64,000 nucleotides of DNA from CAKKQX01 sp963734595 (lineage in GTDB: Bacteria; Pseudomonadota; Gammaproteobacteria; Burkholderiales; SG8-41): NCBI GenBank assembly GCA_963734595.1, contig CAVTHV010000014.1:603156-667155 (forward strand), read 5' to 3'. Within the stretch, counting starts at the first letter, position 1; the number at the start of each line of letters is the position of its first letter. Of this stretch, positions 57,046 to 64,000 are shown one piece after another. Under the pieces are notes generated by a model. It was not told where the DNA came from, made no database searches, and saw nothing but the letters and a program-made list of their open reading frames with translations. A program made the translations under genes and the position numbers.

Positions 57046-57216
57046 GCCGCCAAGGCCGCCAAGGACGCCAAGAACGCCAAGAAATTCAACAGCAAACTCG
57101 ATCAAAAATCAGAACGATAACCTTATACTGTTCATCGCGATATGTAGTGGAATCGCTCAGGTCGTTTATATAGTTATTGTTCTTCTTGGCGTGCTTGGCG
57201 GCCTTGGCGGTTAATC
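57046..57216. repeat. Inverted-iteron element, CGCCAAG family
   Basis: Left arm 57046-57083 (four units CCGCCAAGG/ACGCCAAGA) and right arm 57180-57211 (inverted CTTGGCGTG/CTTGGCGGC units) flank a core with its own arms GAACGATAAC and GTTATTGTTC. The right arm is translated as the C-terminus of the TPP enzyme on the minus strand. Confidence 0.82.
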
Positions 57217-58904
57217 ATTTTTTGTTCTTCAAAGCTTCGGCGCGAATCGCGGACAAGCGTCGTCCGCGGCGTGATCGCCTCCGGATCGATGCGCAACTCG
57301 ATCAGCGCCGACGTCTTCGCATTCCACGCGCGCTCGAACGCCGGCGCGAAGTCGGCGGTCGTCTCGACGATCTCGCCGTGCAGGCCGTAGGCGCGCGCCA
57401 GCGCCGCGAAGTCGGGATTGACGAGCCGGGTGCCGCTCACGCGTCCCGGGAAGTCGCGCTCCTGGTGCATGCGGATGGTGCCGTACATGCCGTTGTTGAC
57501 GACGCAGAACAGGACCTTCACGTCGTACTGCATCGCGGTCGCGAGTTCCTGGCCGGTCATCAGGAAATCGCCGTCGCCGGAGAACGAGATCACCGGGCGG
57601 TCCGGATGCACGAGCTTCGCCGCGATCGCCGCCGGCACGCCGTAACCCATCGCGCCGCTGGTGGGGCCGAGCTGGGTGCCGAAACCGGTGTACGGATAGA
57701 AGCGGTGGACCCAGATCGAGAAGTTGCCGGCGCCGTTGGTGATGATGGCTCCGGGCGGCAGCCGCCCGCGCAGGAAATGCACGACTTCGCTCATGTTGAC
57801 CTTGCCCGGGACGGCCACCGGCTGCTGCCACGCTTCGAGATCGGCGCGCGCGCCTTCGGTCCACTCGTCCCACACGCGGCGCGCGGGCGCCAGCGTGCGC
57901 GCCACGGCGGCGAATTCCGGCATGCCCGAATTGATCAGCAGATCGCCCTGATAGACGCGGCCGAGTTCTTCCGCGCCTGAGAAGACATGGACGAACTTCT
58001 GTTTTGGCCGCGGCACTTCGACCAGCGTGTAGCCGCCGGTCGTCCATTCGCCGAGCCGCGAACCGATCGCCAGCAGCAGGTCGGCGTTTTTGATGCGCTC
58101 GGCGAGCTTCGGATTGAGGCCCACCGCGATGTCGCCGACGTAATGCGGATCGCGGTTGTCGATCAGGCTCTGGGCGCGGAACGAGCAGCCGACCGGCAGG
58201 TTGAAGGCGGAGGCGAATGCCTGGAAATCCGCGCACGCTTTCTCATCCCAGCCGCTGCCGCCGAGAATGACAAACGGGCGCTCCGCCTGGGAGAGCATCT
58301 CGCGCAGCTTCTGCATGTCGGCCGCGCCCGGATGCGCGGCGACGCGCTGATAACGCCCGGCGCGCGACGCGGGCGCGGTCTGCTTCTGCATGTCCTCCGG
58401 CAGCGCCAGCACCACCGGGCCGGGCCGGCCCGAGGTCGCGGTGTGAAACGCGTGGCTGACGAATTCGGCCACGCGGTCGGCGCGGTCGATGCTCGCCACC
58501 CATTTCGCCATCTGGCCGTACATGCGGCGGTAGTCGACTTCCTGGAACGCTTCGCGCTCGACGACCTGGCTGCCGACCTGGCCGATGAACAGGATCAGCG
58601 GCGTCGAATCCTGGAACGCGGTGTGGATGCCGACCGCGGCGTTGGCCGCGCCGGGGCCGCGCGTGACGAAGCAGATGCCGGGGCGGCCGGTCAGCTTGCC
58701 GTAGGCCTCGGCCATGTTGGCGGCGCCGCCTTCCTGGCGGCAGATCACGAACTTGAGCTTATCCTGCGCGTCGTAGAGCGCGTCGAGCACGGCGAGATAG
58801 CTTTCGCCGGGGACGCCGAACGCGATGTCCGCGCCGTGGACTTTCAGCGCGTCGACCAGCAATTGCGCACCTGAACGGGCGGGCAGGGAGGATGTGACTG
58901 TCAT
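57174..58904 (-). CDS. Thiamine-pyrophosphate enzyme, acetolactate-synthase-like
   Basis: This 576-residue TPP enzyme of the acetolactate synthase/glyoxylate carboligase/oxalyl-CoA decarboxylase type has the catalytic Glu in FGVPGESYLAVLDAL. The TPP/Mg motif runs from FSGDGDFLMTGQEL to VVNNGMYGTIRMHQ. A full central domain is present. True IlvB is unlikely: no ilvN or ilvC follows. Glyoxylate carboligase would fit the tartronate-semialdehyde-reductase-like gene nearby, but gcl lacks the Glu seen here, so that identity is disfavoured. The last 12 residues (NRQGRQARQEEQ) come from an iteron arm. The frame also runs on upstream of 58904 as an antisense artefact. Confidence 0.88.
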   Translation of the reverse strand: MTVTSSLPARSGAQLLVDALKVHGADIAFGVPGESYLAVLDALYDAQDKLKFVICRQEGGAANMAEAYGKLTGRPGICFVTRGPGAANAAVGIHTAFQDSTPLILFIGQVGSQVVEREAFQEVDYRRMYGQMAKWVASIDRADRVAEFVSHAFHTATSGRPGPVVLALPEDMQKQTAPASRAGRYQRVAAHPGAADMQKLREMLSQAERPFVILGGSGWDEKACADFQAFASAFNLPVGCSFRAQSLIDNRDPHYVGDIAVGLNPKLAERIKNADLLLAIGSRLGEWTTGGYTLVEVPRPKQKFVHVFSGAEELGRVYQGDLLINSGMPEFAAVARTLAPARRVWDEWTEGARADLEAWQQPVAVPGKVNMSEVVHFLRGRLPPGAIITNGAGNFSIWVHRFYPYTGFGTQLGPTSGAMGYGVPAAIAAKLVHPDRPVISFSGDGDFLMTGQELATAMQYDVKVLFCVVNNGMYGTIRMHQERDFPGRVSGTRLVNPDFAALARAYGLHGEIVETTADFAPAFERAWNAKTSALIELRIDPEAITPRTTLVRDSRRSFEEQKMINRQGRQARQEEQ

Positions 58905-59024
58905 GGCTGTCTCGGGTTGTCGTTGTGAGGGTGGTGCAGGTGTTCCCGCCAGAGATTCTAGCCTATCATGAACAGTTCCGGCACTGCAGCCGCAGGGAAA
59001 CCACAGCAGGGAGGAAATGCCGCC

Positions 59025-60443
59025 ATGCAGGAACTGTACAAACTCACCGCGACCGAGGCCGTCGCGCTGCTCAAGCGCCGCGAAATCTCGCCGCTGGAAC
59101 TGATCGATGCGGCGGAAGCGCGCATTGCCGCGACCAATCCCCAAATCAACGCGCTGGTCACATTGTGCGTGGAACGCGCGCGCGAGCACGCGCAGCGCAT
59201 CATGAAAGAAAGCGGGAGCGAGCGGCCGCCGCAGTTTCTTCACGGCCTGCCGATCGCGGTCAAGGACAACACCGACGTCGCGGGCGTGCGCTGCACCTCC
59301 GGCTCGCGCATATATGCGCACCGCATCGCACCGGCCTCCGATCTCGTGGTCGAGCGGCTGGAGGCGAACGGCGCGGTGGTGATCGGCAAATCCAATCTGC
59401 CGGAGTTCGCCGCCGGCGGCAACACGTTCAACGATGTCTTCGGCGCCACCTGCAACCCGTGGGACACGCGCATGTCGGCGAGCGGCTCCTCGGGCGGCGC
59501 GGCGGCGGCGCTTGCGGCCGGCCAGGTGTGGCTCGCCACCGGCAACGATTTCGGCGGCAGCATCCGCACGCCGGCGAGCTTCTGTTCGATCACCGGACTC
59601 CGGCCGAGCCCGGGCATGGTGCCGCGCGTGCAGAAGCAGCCGTTTTCGCCGCTGTCGGTGGAAGGCCCGATGGCGCGCAACGTGGCCGACGTGGCGCTGA
59701 TGTTCGACGCCGAGGCGGGTTTCCATCCGCTCGATCCGCTGTCGCAGGTCGGGCCGCATCCAAGTTTCGCGCAGGCGGCCGCGCGGCCGCAACGCCCGCT
59801 GCGCGCCGCGTTCAGCAGCAATCTCGGCATCGCGCCGGTGGTGGACCGCGAAGTGCACGCGGTTTGCCAGGCCGCGGCCGCGAAACTCGCGCAGGACGGC
59901 GTGACGGTGGACGAAACCCATCCCGACCTCGCTGACGCCGGCAAGGATTTTCTGACGCTGCGCGGCGCGGTCTACATCGCGCGCATGGCGCCGCTGCTGA
60001 AGAAGTACCGCGAGCTGCTGAAACCCGAGGTCATCGAGAACACCGAATTCGGCATGAGGCTGAAGCTGCGGGACGTCGTCGCCGCGGAAATCGCGCAGGG
60101 CGAGATCGTGCGCAGCGTCGCGAAATTCTTCGAGAACTACGATCTCCTGCTGTGTCCGACGGTGCTGTGCCCGCCGTTCGACGTGAACCAGCGCTATCCC
60201 GAGGAACTCGACGGCGTGCGTTTCGACGGCTACATGGGCTGGCTGATCATGACCTACGCCGTAAGCGTGACCGCCTGCCCGGTGATGGCGCTGCCGTGCG
60301 GATTTACCCAAAGCGGTTTGCCGATCGGGCTGCAGGTGATCGGCAGGCCGCGCGGCGAGGCGGCGCTGTTTTCGGCCGCCGCGTACATCGAGGCGCTGCT
60401 CGGGGTGGCGAAGCTGACGCCGATCGAACCGCGGGTATTGTAA
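59025..60443 (+). CDS. Amidase signature family protein
   Basis: This 472-residue amidase-signature hydrolase has the Ser-cisSer-Lys triad. Lys is in LPIAVKDNTDVAGV, cis-Ser in ASGSSGGAAAAL and the nucleophile in DFGGSIRTPASF. It hydrolyses an amide; 6-aminohexanoate-, malonamide- or acylamidase-type activity cannot be separated by eye. The start is the ATG at 59025, with GGGAGG upstream; an ATG 57 nt earlier lacks a ribosome site. It diverges from the TPP-enzyme gene. Confidence 0.92.
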   Translation: MQELYKLTATEAVALLKRREISPLELIDAAEARIAATNPQINALVTLCVERAREHAQRIMKESGSERPPQFLHGLPIAVKDNTDVAGVRCTSGSRIYAHRIAPASDLVVERLEANGAVVIGKSNLPEFAAGGNTFNDVFGATCNPWDTRMSASGSSGGAAAALAAGQVWLATGNDFGGSIRTPASFCSITGLRPSPGMVPRVQKQPFSPLSVEGPMARNVADVALMFDAEAGFHPLDPLSQVGPHPSFAQAAARPQRPLRAAFSSNLGIAPVVDREVHAVCQAAAAKLAQDGVTVDETHPDLADAGKDFLTLRGAVYIARMAPLLKKYRELLKPEVIENTEFGMRLKLRDVVAAEIAQGEIVRSVAKFFENYDLLLCPTVLCPPFDVNQRYPEELDGVRFDGYMGWLIMTYAVSVTACPVMALPCGFTQSGLPIGLQVIGRPRGEAALFSAAAYIEALLGVAKLTPIEPRVL

Positions 60444-60507
60444 ATTGCAAAGCTTGCCGCCGATGCCGCACATCGCAAGCGCGGTAAACTGACCGGGAAT
60501 TTGACGG

Positions 60508-61608
60508 ATGGAACCGAATAAACTCGAAGAGGCCCGCCGCCTGTTTTCTCTGGGCCTCGAAAACCAGACGCAAGGCAGGCTGCCGGAGGCCGAAAAGCTG
60601 TATTTGCAGAGCTTGTCCCTCGTTCCGGACCGGCCTTCCATTCTCACGAACTTGTACGTCGTGTTGATGCAGCAGAACAAATACGACGCGGCGGTTCTTT
60701 ATATCGACAAGGTTCTCGAGCTGAATCCGGAGAATGAAGCCGCATGGCTGCATAAAGCCGGCTGGCTTTCCAGCAGGAAAAGATTTGAGGAGGCTCTCGC
60801 ATGTTGCGACAAGGCCATCGCCATCAAGCCGGACTTCGCCGCAGCGCTCCACCATCGTGGCGATGCCTTCCTTGCACTTGGGCGCGATGAAGAGGCGCGC
60901 GCGAGCTATCGGGCGGCGCTCGGGTGCGGCGGCAATGCGGAAGAGCTGCGGTATTACCTGGCGGCGCTCGGCGCCGACGCAGCGCCCGTCGCGTCACCCC
61001 CGCACCTTGTAGTGGACCTCTTCGACAAATATGCCGGGGTGTTCGACCGGCATTTGACGTCGCTGCAATACCGCGCTCCACAAATGCTGTTCGATGCCGT
61101 CTCGGCTGCGGCGCCTGCGGAGGGCTGGGACATTGCCGATCTTGGCTGCGGTACCGGACTTTGCGGCCCGCTGTTCCGGCCGATTGCACGCACGCTCACG
61201 GGCGTGGATTTGTCGCCAAACATGATCAAGAAGGCGCAGGAACGCAAGGTTTACGACCTGCTGATCGAGGGCGAGATCACCGGATTTCTGCGCGACCGGG
61301 CCGGAGCCTTCGATCTGGTGATTGCCGCCGATGTGCTCATTTATATCGGCGATCTCGGCCCGGTATTCGAAGGCGCGCAGAATGCGCTAAGACGCGGCGG
61401 GCGGTTTGCGTTCTCGGTGGAAACGCACCAAGGGGAAGGTTTCGTGCTGCAGCCGAGCCGGCATTATGCCCAGTCTTTGTCTTATGTGCGCGCGTGCGCC
61501 ACCAATCACGGTTTCGTCGAAACCAGCGTAACGCGGGTCACGCTGCGCAGGGAGAACGACGAGGATATCGCCGGCGCCATCGTCGTGCTGCGTTTGCGGG
61601 ATAGTTAG
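60508..61608 (+). CDS. TPR-repeat SAM-dependent methyltransferase
   Basis: This 366-residue protein has four TPR-like repeats (about residues 1-150, e.g. YLQSLSLVPDRPSILTNLYV and ACCDKAIAIKPDFAAALHHR). A class I methyltransferase domain (about 165-360) follows, with SAM motif IADLGCGTGLCGP and GVDLSPNMIKKAQ. TPR-methyltransferases often modify small molecules or proteins; the target is unknown. It stands alone, 64 nt after the amidase, without clear operon signs. Confidence 0.88.
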   Translation: MEPNKLEEARRLFSLGLENQTQGRLPEAEKLYLQSLSLVPDRPSILTNLYVVLMQQNKYDAAVLYIDKVLELNPENEAAWLHKAGWLSSRKRFEEALACCDKAIAIKPDFAAALHHRGDAFLALGRDEEARASYRAALGCGGNAEELRYYLAALGADAAPVASPPHLVVDLFDKYAGVFDRHLTSLQYRAPQMLFDAVSAAAPAEGWDIADLGCGTGLCGPLFRPIARTLTGVDLSPNMIKKAQERKVYDLLIEGEITGFLRDRAGAFDLVIAADVLIYIGDLGPVFEGAQNALRRGGRFAFSVETHQGEGFVLQPSRHYAQSLSYVRACATNHGFVETSVTRVTLRRENDEDIAGAIVVLRLRDS

Positions 61609-61718
61609 GGCCCGTCTCAATTTCCGGACTCCCGGAACAAGGGGAGGCCGCCCGGCATTGTGGCAAAAGCGTAGCGGAATGAGGGGCGATGCAATGGGGG
61701 CGTCAGCGCGGAGCACAC

Positions 61719-61759
61719 TTGATTTGCGTCAAGGCCCGGATCCTCTCCTGACTTATCAT
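61719..61759 (+). promoter_or_regulatory. FNR/Anr-type site and -10 box of the usp gene
   Basis: TTGATTTGCGTCAA (61719-61732) matches the FNR/CRP consensus TTGAT-N4-ATCAA at nine of ten positions. TATCAT at 61754-61759 is a plausible -10. The start point would be near 61766, placing the site centre close to -40.5, the class II activation position. Confidence 0.62.
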
Positions 61760-61797
61760 TCAAATTACGACCACACCGAAACGGAAGGGGGTTGAGC

Positions 61798-62268
61798 ATG
61801 TACAAGCGGATTCTGGCGCCGGTCGACGGCAGCCACACTTCCACGCTGGGGCTGGAAGAAGCGGTCCGGCTCGCAAAAGACCATCGCGCGAAACTGCGGA
61901 TCGTGCACGTGGTGGACGAATCCGTGCTGACGCTGAACCTGGAAACGATCGACCTCCTGGGCAATCTGTCGGACGGATTCGTTGCCAGCGGCAAGAAGAC
62001 CCTGAAGAACGCACGCGCGCTTGCGGGGCGGCACGGCGTGAAGGCCGAGGGCGTGATGTACGAGAACCTCACCGGCCGCGTCGCCGATTTCATTCTCAAG
62101 GAAGCGCAAAAGTGGCGCGCTGACATCATCGTCATGGGCACGCATGGCCGGCGCGGCATCAATCATGCTCTTCTGGGAAGCGATGCGGAAACCGTCGTGA
62201 AGTCCTCTGCCGTGCCGGTGCTGCTGGTGCGCGCGCCTGCGTCAACGCGGGCAGCTGCGCGTAAATAG
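61798..62268 (+). CDS. Universal stress protein (UspA family)
   Basis: This 156-residue single-domain Usp begins YKRILAPVDGSHTSTLGLEE and contains the ATP-binding signature GTHGRRGINHALLGSDAETV, so it is likely of the nucleotide-binding Usp type. AAGGGGG lies 6 nt before the ATG. The FNR-type site upstream suggests induction when oxygen is low, as known for several proteobacterial usp genes. No same-strand gene follows. Confidence 0.92.
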   Translation: MYKRILAPVDGSHTSTLGLEEAVRLAKDHRAKLRIVHVVDESVLTLNLETIDLLGNLSDGFVASGKKTLKNARALAGRHGVKAEGVMYENLTGRVADFILKEAQKWRADIIVMGTHGRRGINHALLGSDAETVVKSSAVPVLLVRAPASTRAAARK

Positions 62269-62278
62269 TCCTCTCGTA

Positions 62279-62305
62279 CAAAAAGACCCCGGCCTAAACC
62301 GGGGG
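62279..62305 (-). terminator. Leftward intrinsic terminator
   Basis: On the minus strand CCCCGG-TTTAGG-CCGGGG is followed by TCTTTTTGT. It would end leftward transcription coming from the BON-lipoprotein gene, about 420 nt beyond that gene's stop. Confidence 0.7.
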
Positions 62306-62482
62306 AACAGGGGAGGGTGAAACCCTGCGTGGAGGAGATCGCGCAGGGGTGCTGCAAAATCGTTACTTCATGCGTTTGCCGATTTCGTGACCGGCCACCG
62401 CGCCGGAATGTTGTTCAAGTTGTTTTCCCCTGGTTGCAAATCATCGTTTCCTTCGTAGAGCATTTGCCGTGCCAGAACAAAA

Positions 62483-62509
62483 TATATAACAAAAACAACG
62501 CGTTATATA
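62483..62509. promoter_or_regulatory. AT-rich palindrome TATATAAC...GTTATATA
   Basis: Perfect 8-bp arms (62483-62490 and 62502-62509) flank AAAAACAACGC. It shares the 15-mer AAAACAACGCGTTAT with the site at 30101-30118. It lies mid-way in a 459-nt gene-free stretch (62269-62727). Confidence 0.45.
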
Positions 62510-62539
62510 AAGTCTGCGAATCGGCGAAGAGGATGAATT

Positions 62540-62620
62540 GTCGCCGGCCGGCGACGGCAGGCCGCGCACGCCGGGTATCCTGTTGAGCAATCGCGTTTTT
62601 TCATGTCGCCGGCAGGCGAC
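62540..62620. repeat. Pair of 16-bp GTCGCCGGC palindromes
   Basis: GTCGCCGGCCGGCGAC (62540-62555, perfect) and GTCGCCGGCAGGCGAC (62605-62620, one change) lie 49 bp apart in the gene-free stretch after usp. Each can form a small hairpin in RNA or a protein-binding palindrome in DNA. Confidence 0.55.
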
Positions 62621-62650
62621 GACTAACGGAGACTGCGCGCGCAGGAGGGC

Positions 62651-62684
62651 GACCGGCAGAATTTACCTGCCGGTCTTTTTGTTT
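62651..62684 (+). terminator. Rightward intrinsic terminator
   Basis: A perfect 9-bp stem GACCGGCAG/CTGCCGGTC with a 7-nt loop is followed by TTTTTGTTT. It ends a rightward transcript, either a long usp 3' UTR or an independent small RNA. Confidence 0.85.
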
Positions 62685-62727
62685 CACGGGTATCGATGTG
62701 CAACGCGCGCCATGCGGCGCACGGCGT

Positions 62728-63158
62728 TCATGAACCGCTTGCGATCACCAGCTTGTTGACGACCGATTTGACGCCTGCCACTTTCGACGCCACCCGTCCC
62801 GCCTTGTCGCGGTTCGCGTTGTTGTCCGCCGTGCCGAACAGCGACACGACGCCGTCTTTGGCGTCGACGTCGATCACCAGCGCCTCCAGCCCGTGTTCCG
62901 CGGCAAGAGCGGCTTTGACTTTGGCCGCCAGCGCGGCGTTTGCGGCAGCCTTGCTGTCTTCGGCGTTTTGGGTGCGGGCGCTGCTTCCTTCGGCGGCTCG
63001 GCTTTTTTCTCCGGGACAACTGGTGCAGGTTTCATCGCCGGCGCGGGTTTTGCAGGCTCCGGCGGCTTGTCTCCGCATGCCGCCAGGTTCAAAGCAAGCA
63101 TGCATGCCGCTACCTGCCACGCTGCATTTCGATTGTGCTTCCGTTCGCTGAGATGCAT
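62728..63158 (-). CDS. BON-domain lipoprotein, frameshifted
   Basis: This lipoprotein has the signal WQVAACMLALNLAAC (lipobox LAAC), then a Pro/Lys/Glu-rich linker (KPAPAMKPAPVVPEKKAEPP). After one frame change near nt 62945 a BON domain follows (LIVIDV-type core ALVIDVDAKDGVVSLFGTAD, AGRVASKVAGVKSVVNKL). BON domains bind membranes or periplasmic partners (OsmY-like). GGAGG precedes the ATG at 63158. It lies downstream of the nuclease-like gene on the same strand. Confidence 0.83.
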
Positions 63159-63280
63159 GACTTCCTCCATTTCTTGATTTTGATGGATGGTCAGTTCGTC
63201 TGACAGCCGGATATTTACACAGTTCTTTTTTTCGAGACAACGTCCGGCGCGACACGGCTGTTCGGACGCACGCGGCGGAA

Positions 63281-63844
63281 TCAGCCGCGGTTCTTTTTCC
63301 CGACGGCCCCGACGAGTTCCGCCAAAGCCGCGCCGCTGAGCAGCGTGACCGGCTTGCCGGCGGCGAAGTCGCGCGCGTTGGCGGAAAAGTCGCCGGCGCT
63401 GATGCACACGCAGTCGCGGCGTCGTGCGCGGTCATGGCCTCACACAGTTCGCGCACCGGCCCGACGCCGGCCTGGTTCACTTTCCAGCGCCGGCATTGCA
63501 CCAGCGTGATCCGGCCGTTTTTGCGCAGCGTGAAGTCGAACGCGCCGCCTTTCGACTGCCTCGACCGCGTAACCCTGTCGGCGGTAGGCCGCGCTGATGA
63601 CCGCCGCGAATTCTTCCCACGACATCTCGCGCAGCGCGGCGAGGCGTTCTGCGGCATCGGCCGGCGCTCTGCCGCGGAATTGTTTCCACGCGACATGGGC
63701 CGCGACGCCGACGAACGGCAGCGCGACGAAGGCCGCGAAATCGGGCAGGAACTGATAGACGCCGGCGAACAGCAGCGCGGCAACGACGAGCGACACCCAC
63801 CACGGCTGTTCGGACAGGATCGAAAATAACGAGCGTTTGGCCAT
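63281..63844 (-). CDS. Membrane-anchored Mrr-like restriction endonuclease domain protein, frameshifted
   Basis: The N-terminus carries two hydrophobic segments (WWVSLVVAALLFAGVYQFLP and FAAFVALPFVGVAAHVAW). A PD-(D/E)xK nuclease-type domain follows: MSWEEFAAVISAAYRRQGY, then FDFTLRKNGRITLVQCRRWK, the QxK-like active-site strand of Mrr_cat proteins. The end reads LSGAALAELVGAVGKK. Two frame changes (near nt 63560 and 63420) split the roughly 187-residue product. No methyltransferase gene accompanies it. It may act on foreign or damaged DNA, but activity is unproven in such short membrane forms. Confidence 0.8.
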
Positions 63845-63882
63845 GGCTTGCGTTTAGGGAACCTTTGATCAATTACGGTTTT

Positions 63883-63952
63883 GTCATCCCCGCGAAGGCG
63901 GAGATCCGGATTACCCGGAAATTTACTGGTTCCCCGCCTTCGCGGGGACGAC
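63883..63952. repeat. Inverted repeat GTCATCCCCGCGAAGGCGG
   Basis: GTCATCCCCGCGAAGGCGG (63883-63901) and CCGCCTTCGCGGGGACGAC (63934-63952) are inverted copies, complementary over 15 bp, around a 32-nt core. This GC-rich class, a dispersed intergenic repeat in many beta- and gammaproteobacteria, differs from the 9-nt iteron elements. The remaining bases to the window end show no gene. Confidence 0.75.
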
Positions 63953-64000
63953 CTGATCGGTGTTTCCTTGTTAACAGAGCGGGTGGTTATAGCTTGCTGC

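Noticed and set aside
57025..57105. N-terminal 27-residue extension of the ornithine-cyclodeaminase-like protein resembling a signal peptide
   Set aside because: The extension is the translation of an iteron arm, and OCD-family proteins are cytosolic and start at the MIRYLKEND position.
57174..58904. Glyoxylate carboligase or IlvB as a firm name
   Set aside because: Gcl lacks the catalytic Glu present here, and ilvN/ilvC do not follow. A general TPP-enzyme call is safer.
23133..60443. Genomic island or prophage carrying the catabolic genes
   Set aside because: No integrase, transposase, phage gene or attachment repeat flanks the region. The tRNA-Thr at 19112 has no duplicated 3' end nearby that I can see.
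58905..60680. Upstream extension of the TPP-enzyme frame to more than 1,100 residues
   Set aside because: The added part is antisense to the intact amidase and has shadow composition. The ATG at 58904 gives the normal family N-terminus.

Overview
The window reads as a GC-rich chromosomal segment of a betaproteobacterium, most likely Burkholderiales or a close uncultured relative. The evidence is the CysB/CysI/DUF934/CobA sulfite-assimilation cluster, the ribF-ileS-lspA-ispH block, a minor-pilin operon ending in pilY1, and ten tripartite-tricarboxylate (Bug/TctC) receptor genes. No prophage, IS element or CRISPR array is visible.

Layout. 1-4.1 kb: divergent cysB and a sulfite-reductase operon. 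4.1-9.6 kb: ribF, ileS, lspA and ispH. 9.6-18.4 kb: a leftward type IV pilus operon (pilE, fimT, pilV, pilW, pilX, pilY1) with a TonB-like gene at its end. 18.6-19.2 kb: a Fur-family regulator and tRNA-Thr(CGT). 19.3-23.1 kb: kup diverging from a short KdpD-like kinase and KdpE. 23.1-60.4 kb: an accessory catabolic region in which Bug receptors alternate with single enzymes (SDR, acyl-CoA dehydrogenase, hydrolases, flavin reductase, MmgE/PrpD, SMP-30, acyl-CoA ligase, Gfo/Idh, amidohydrolase, tartrate-dehydratase-like enolase, quinone reductase, OCD, TPP enzyme, amidase). No TctA/TctB membrane subunits are present, so the receptors presumably feed permeases encoded elsewhere. 60.5-64 kb: a TPR-methyltransferase, a universal stress protein with an FNR-type site, a BON lipoprotein and a membrane-anchored Mrr-like nuclease.

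Two properties cut across the window. First, about a third of the genes, including the essential ileS and ribF, are broken by single-base indels while both sides keep family motifs. This looks like sequence or assembly error rather than decay, and those genes are annotated as whole coding regions. Second, many intergenic gaps, mostly in the catabolic region, hold a modular repeat: two inverted arms of 9-nt iterons (a 7-nt core plus 2 nt) around a variable core. Different copies use different iteron cores (CACAGAG, GCCAAG, ACAGGAT, GGTGAA-like). Several arms run into genes. One encodes the signal peptide of a Bug receptor, and others encode C-terminal tails. This repeat system is the most interesting signal here.
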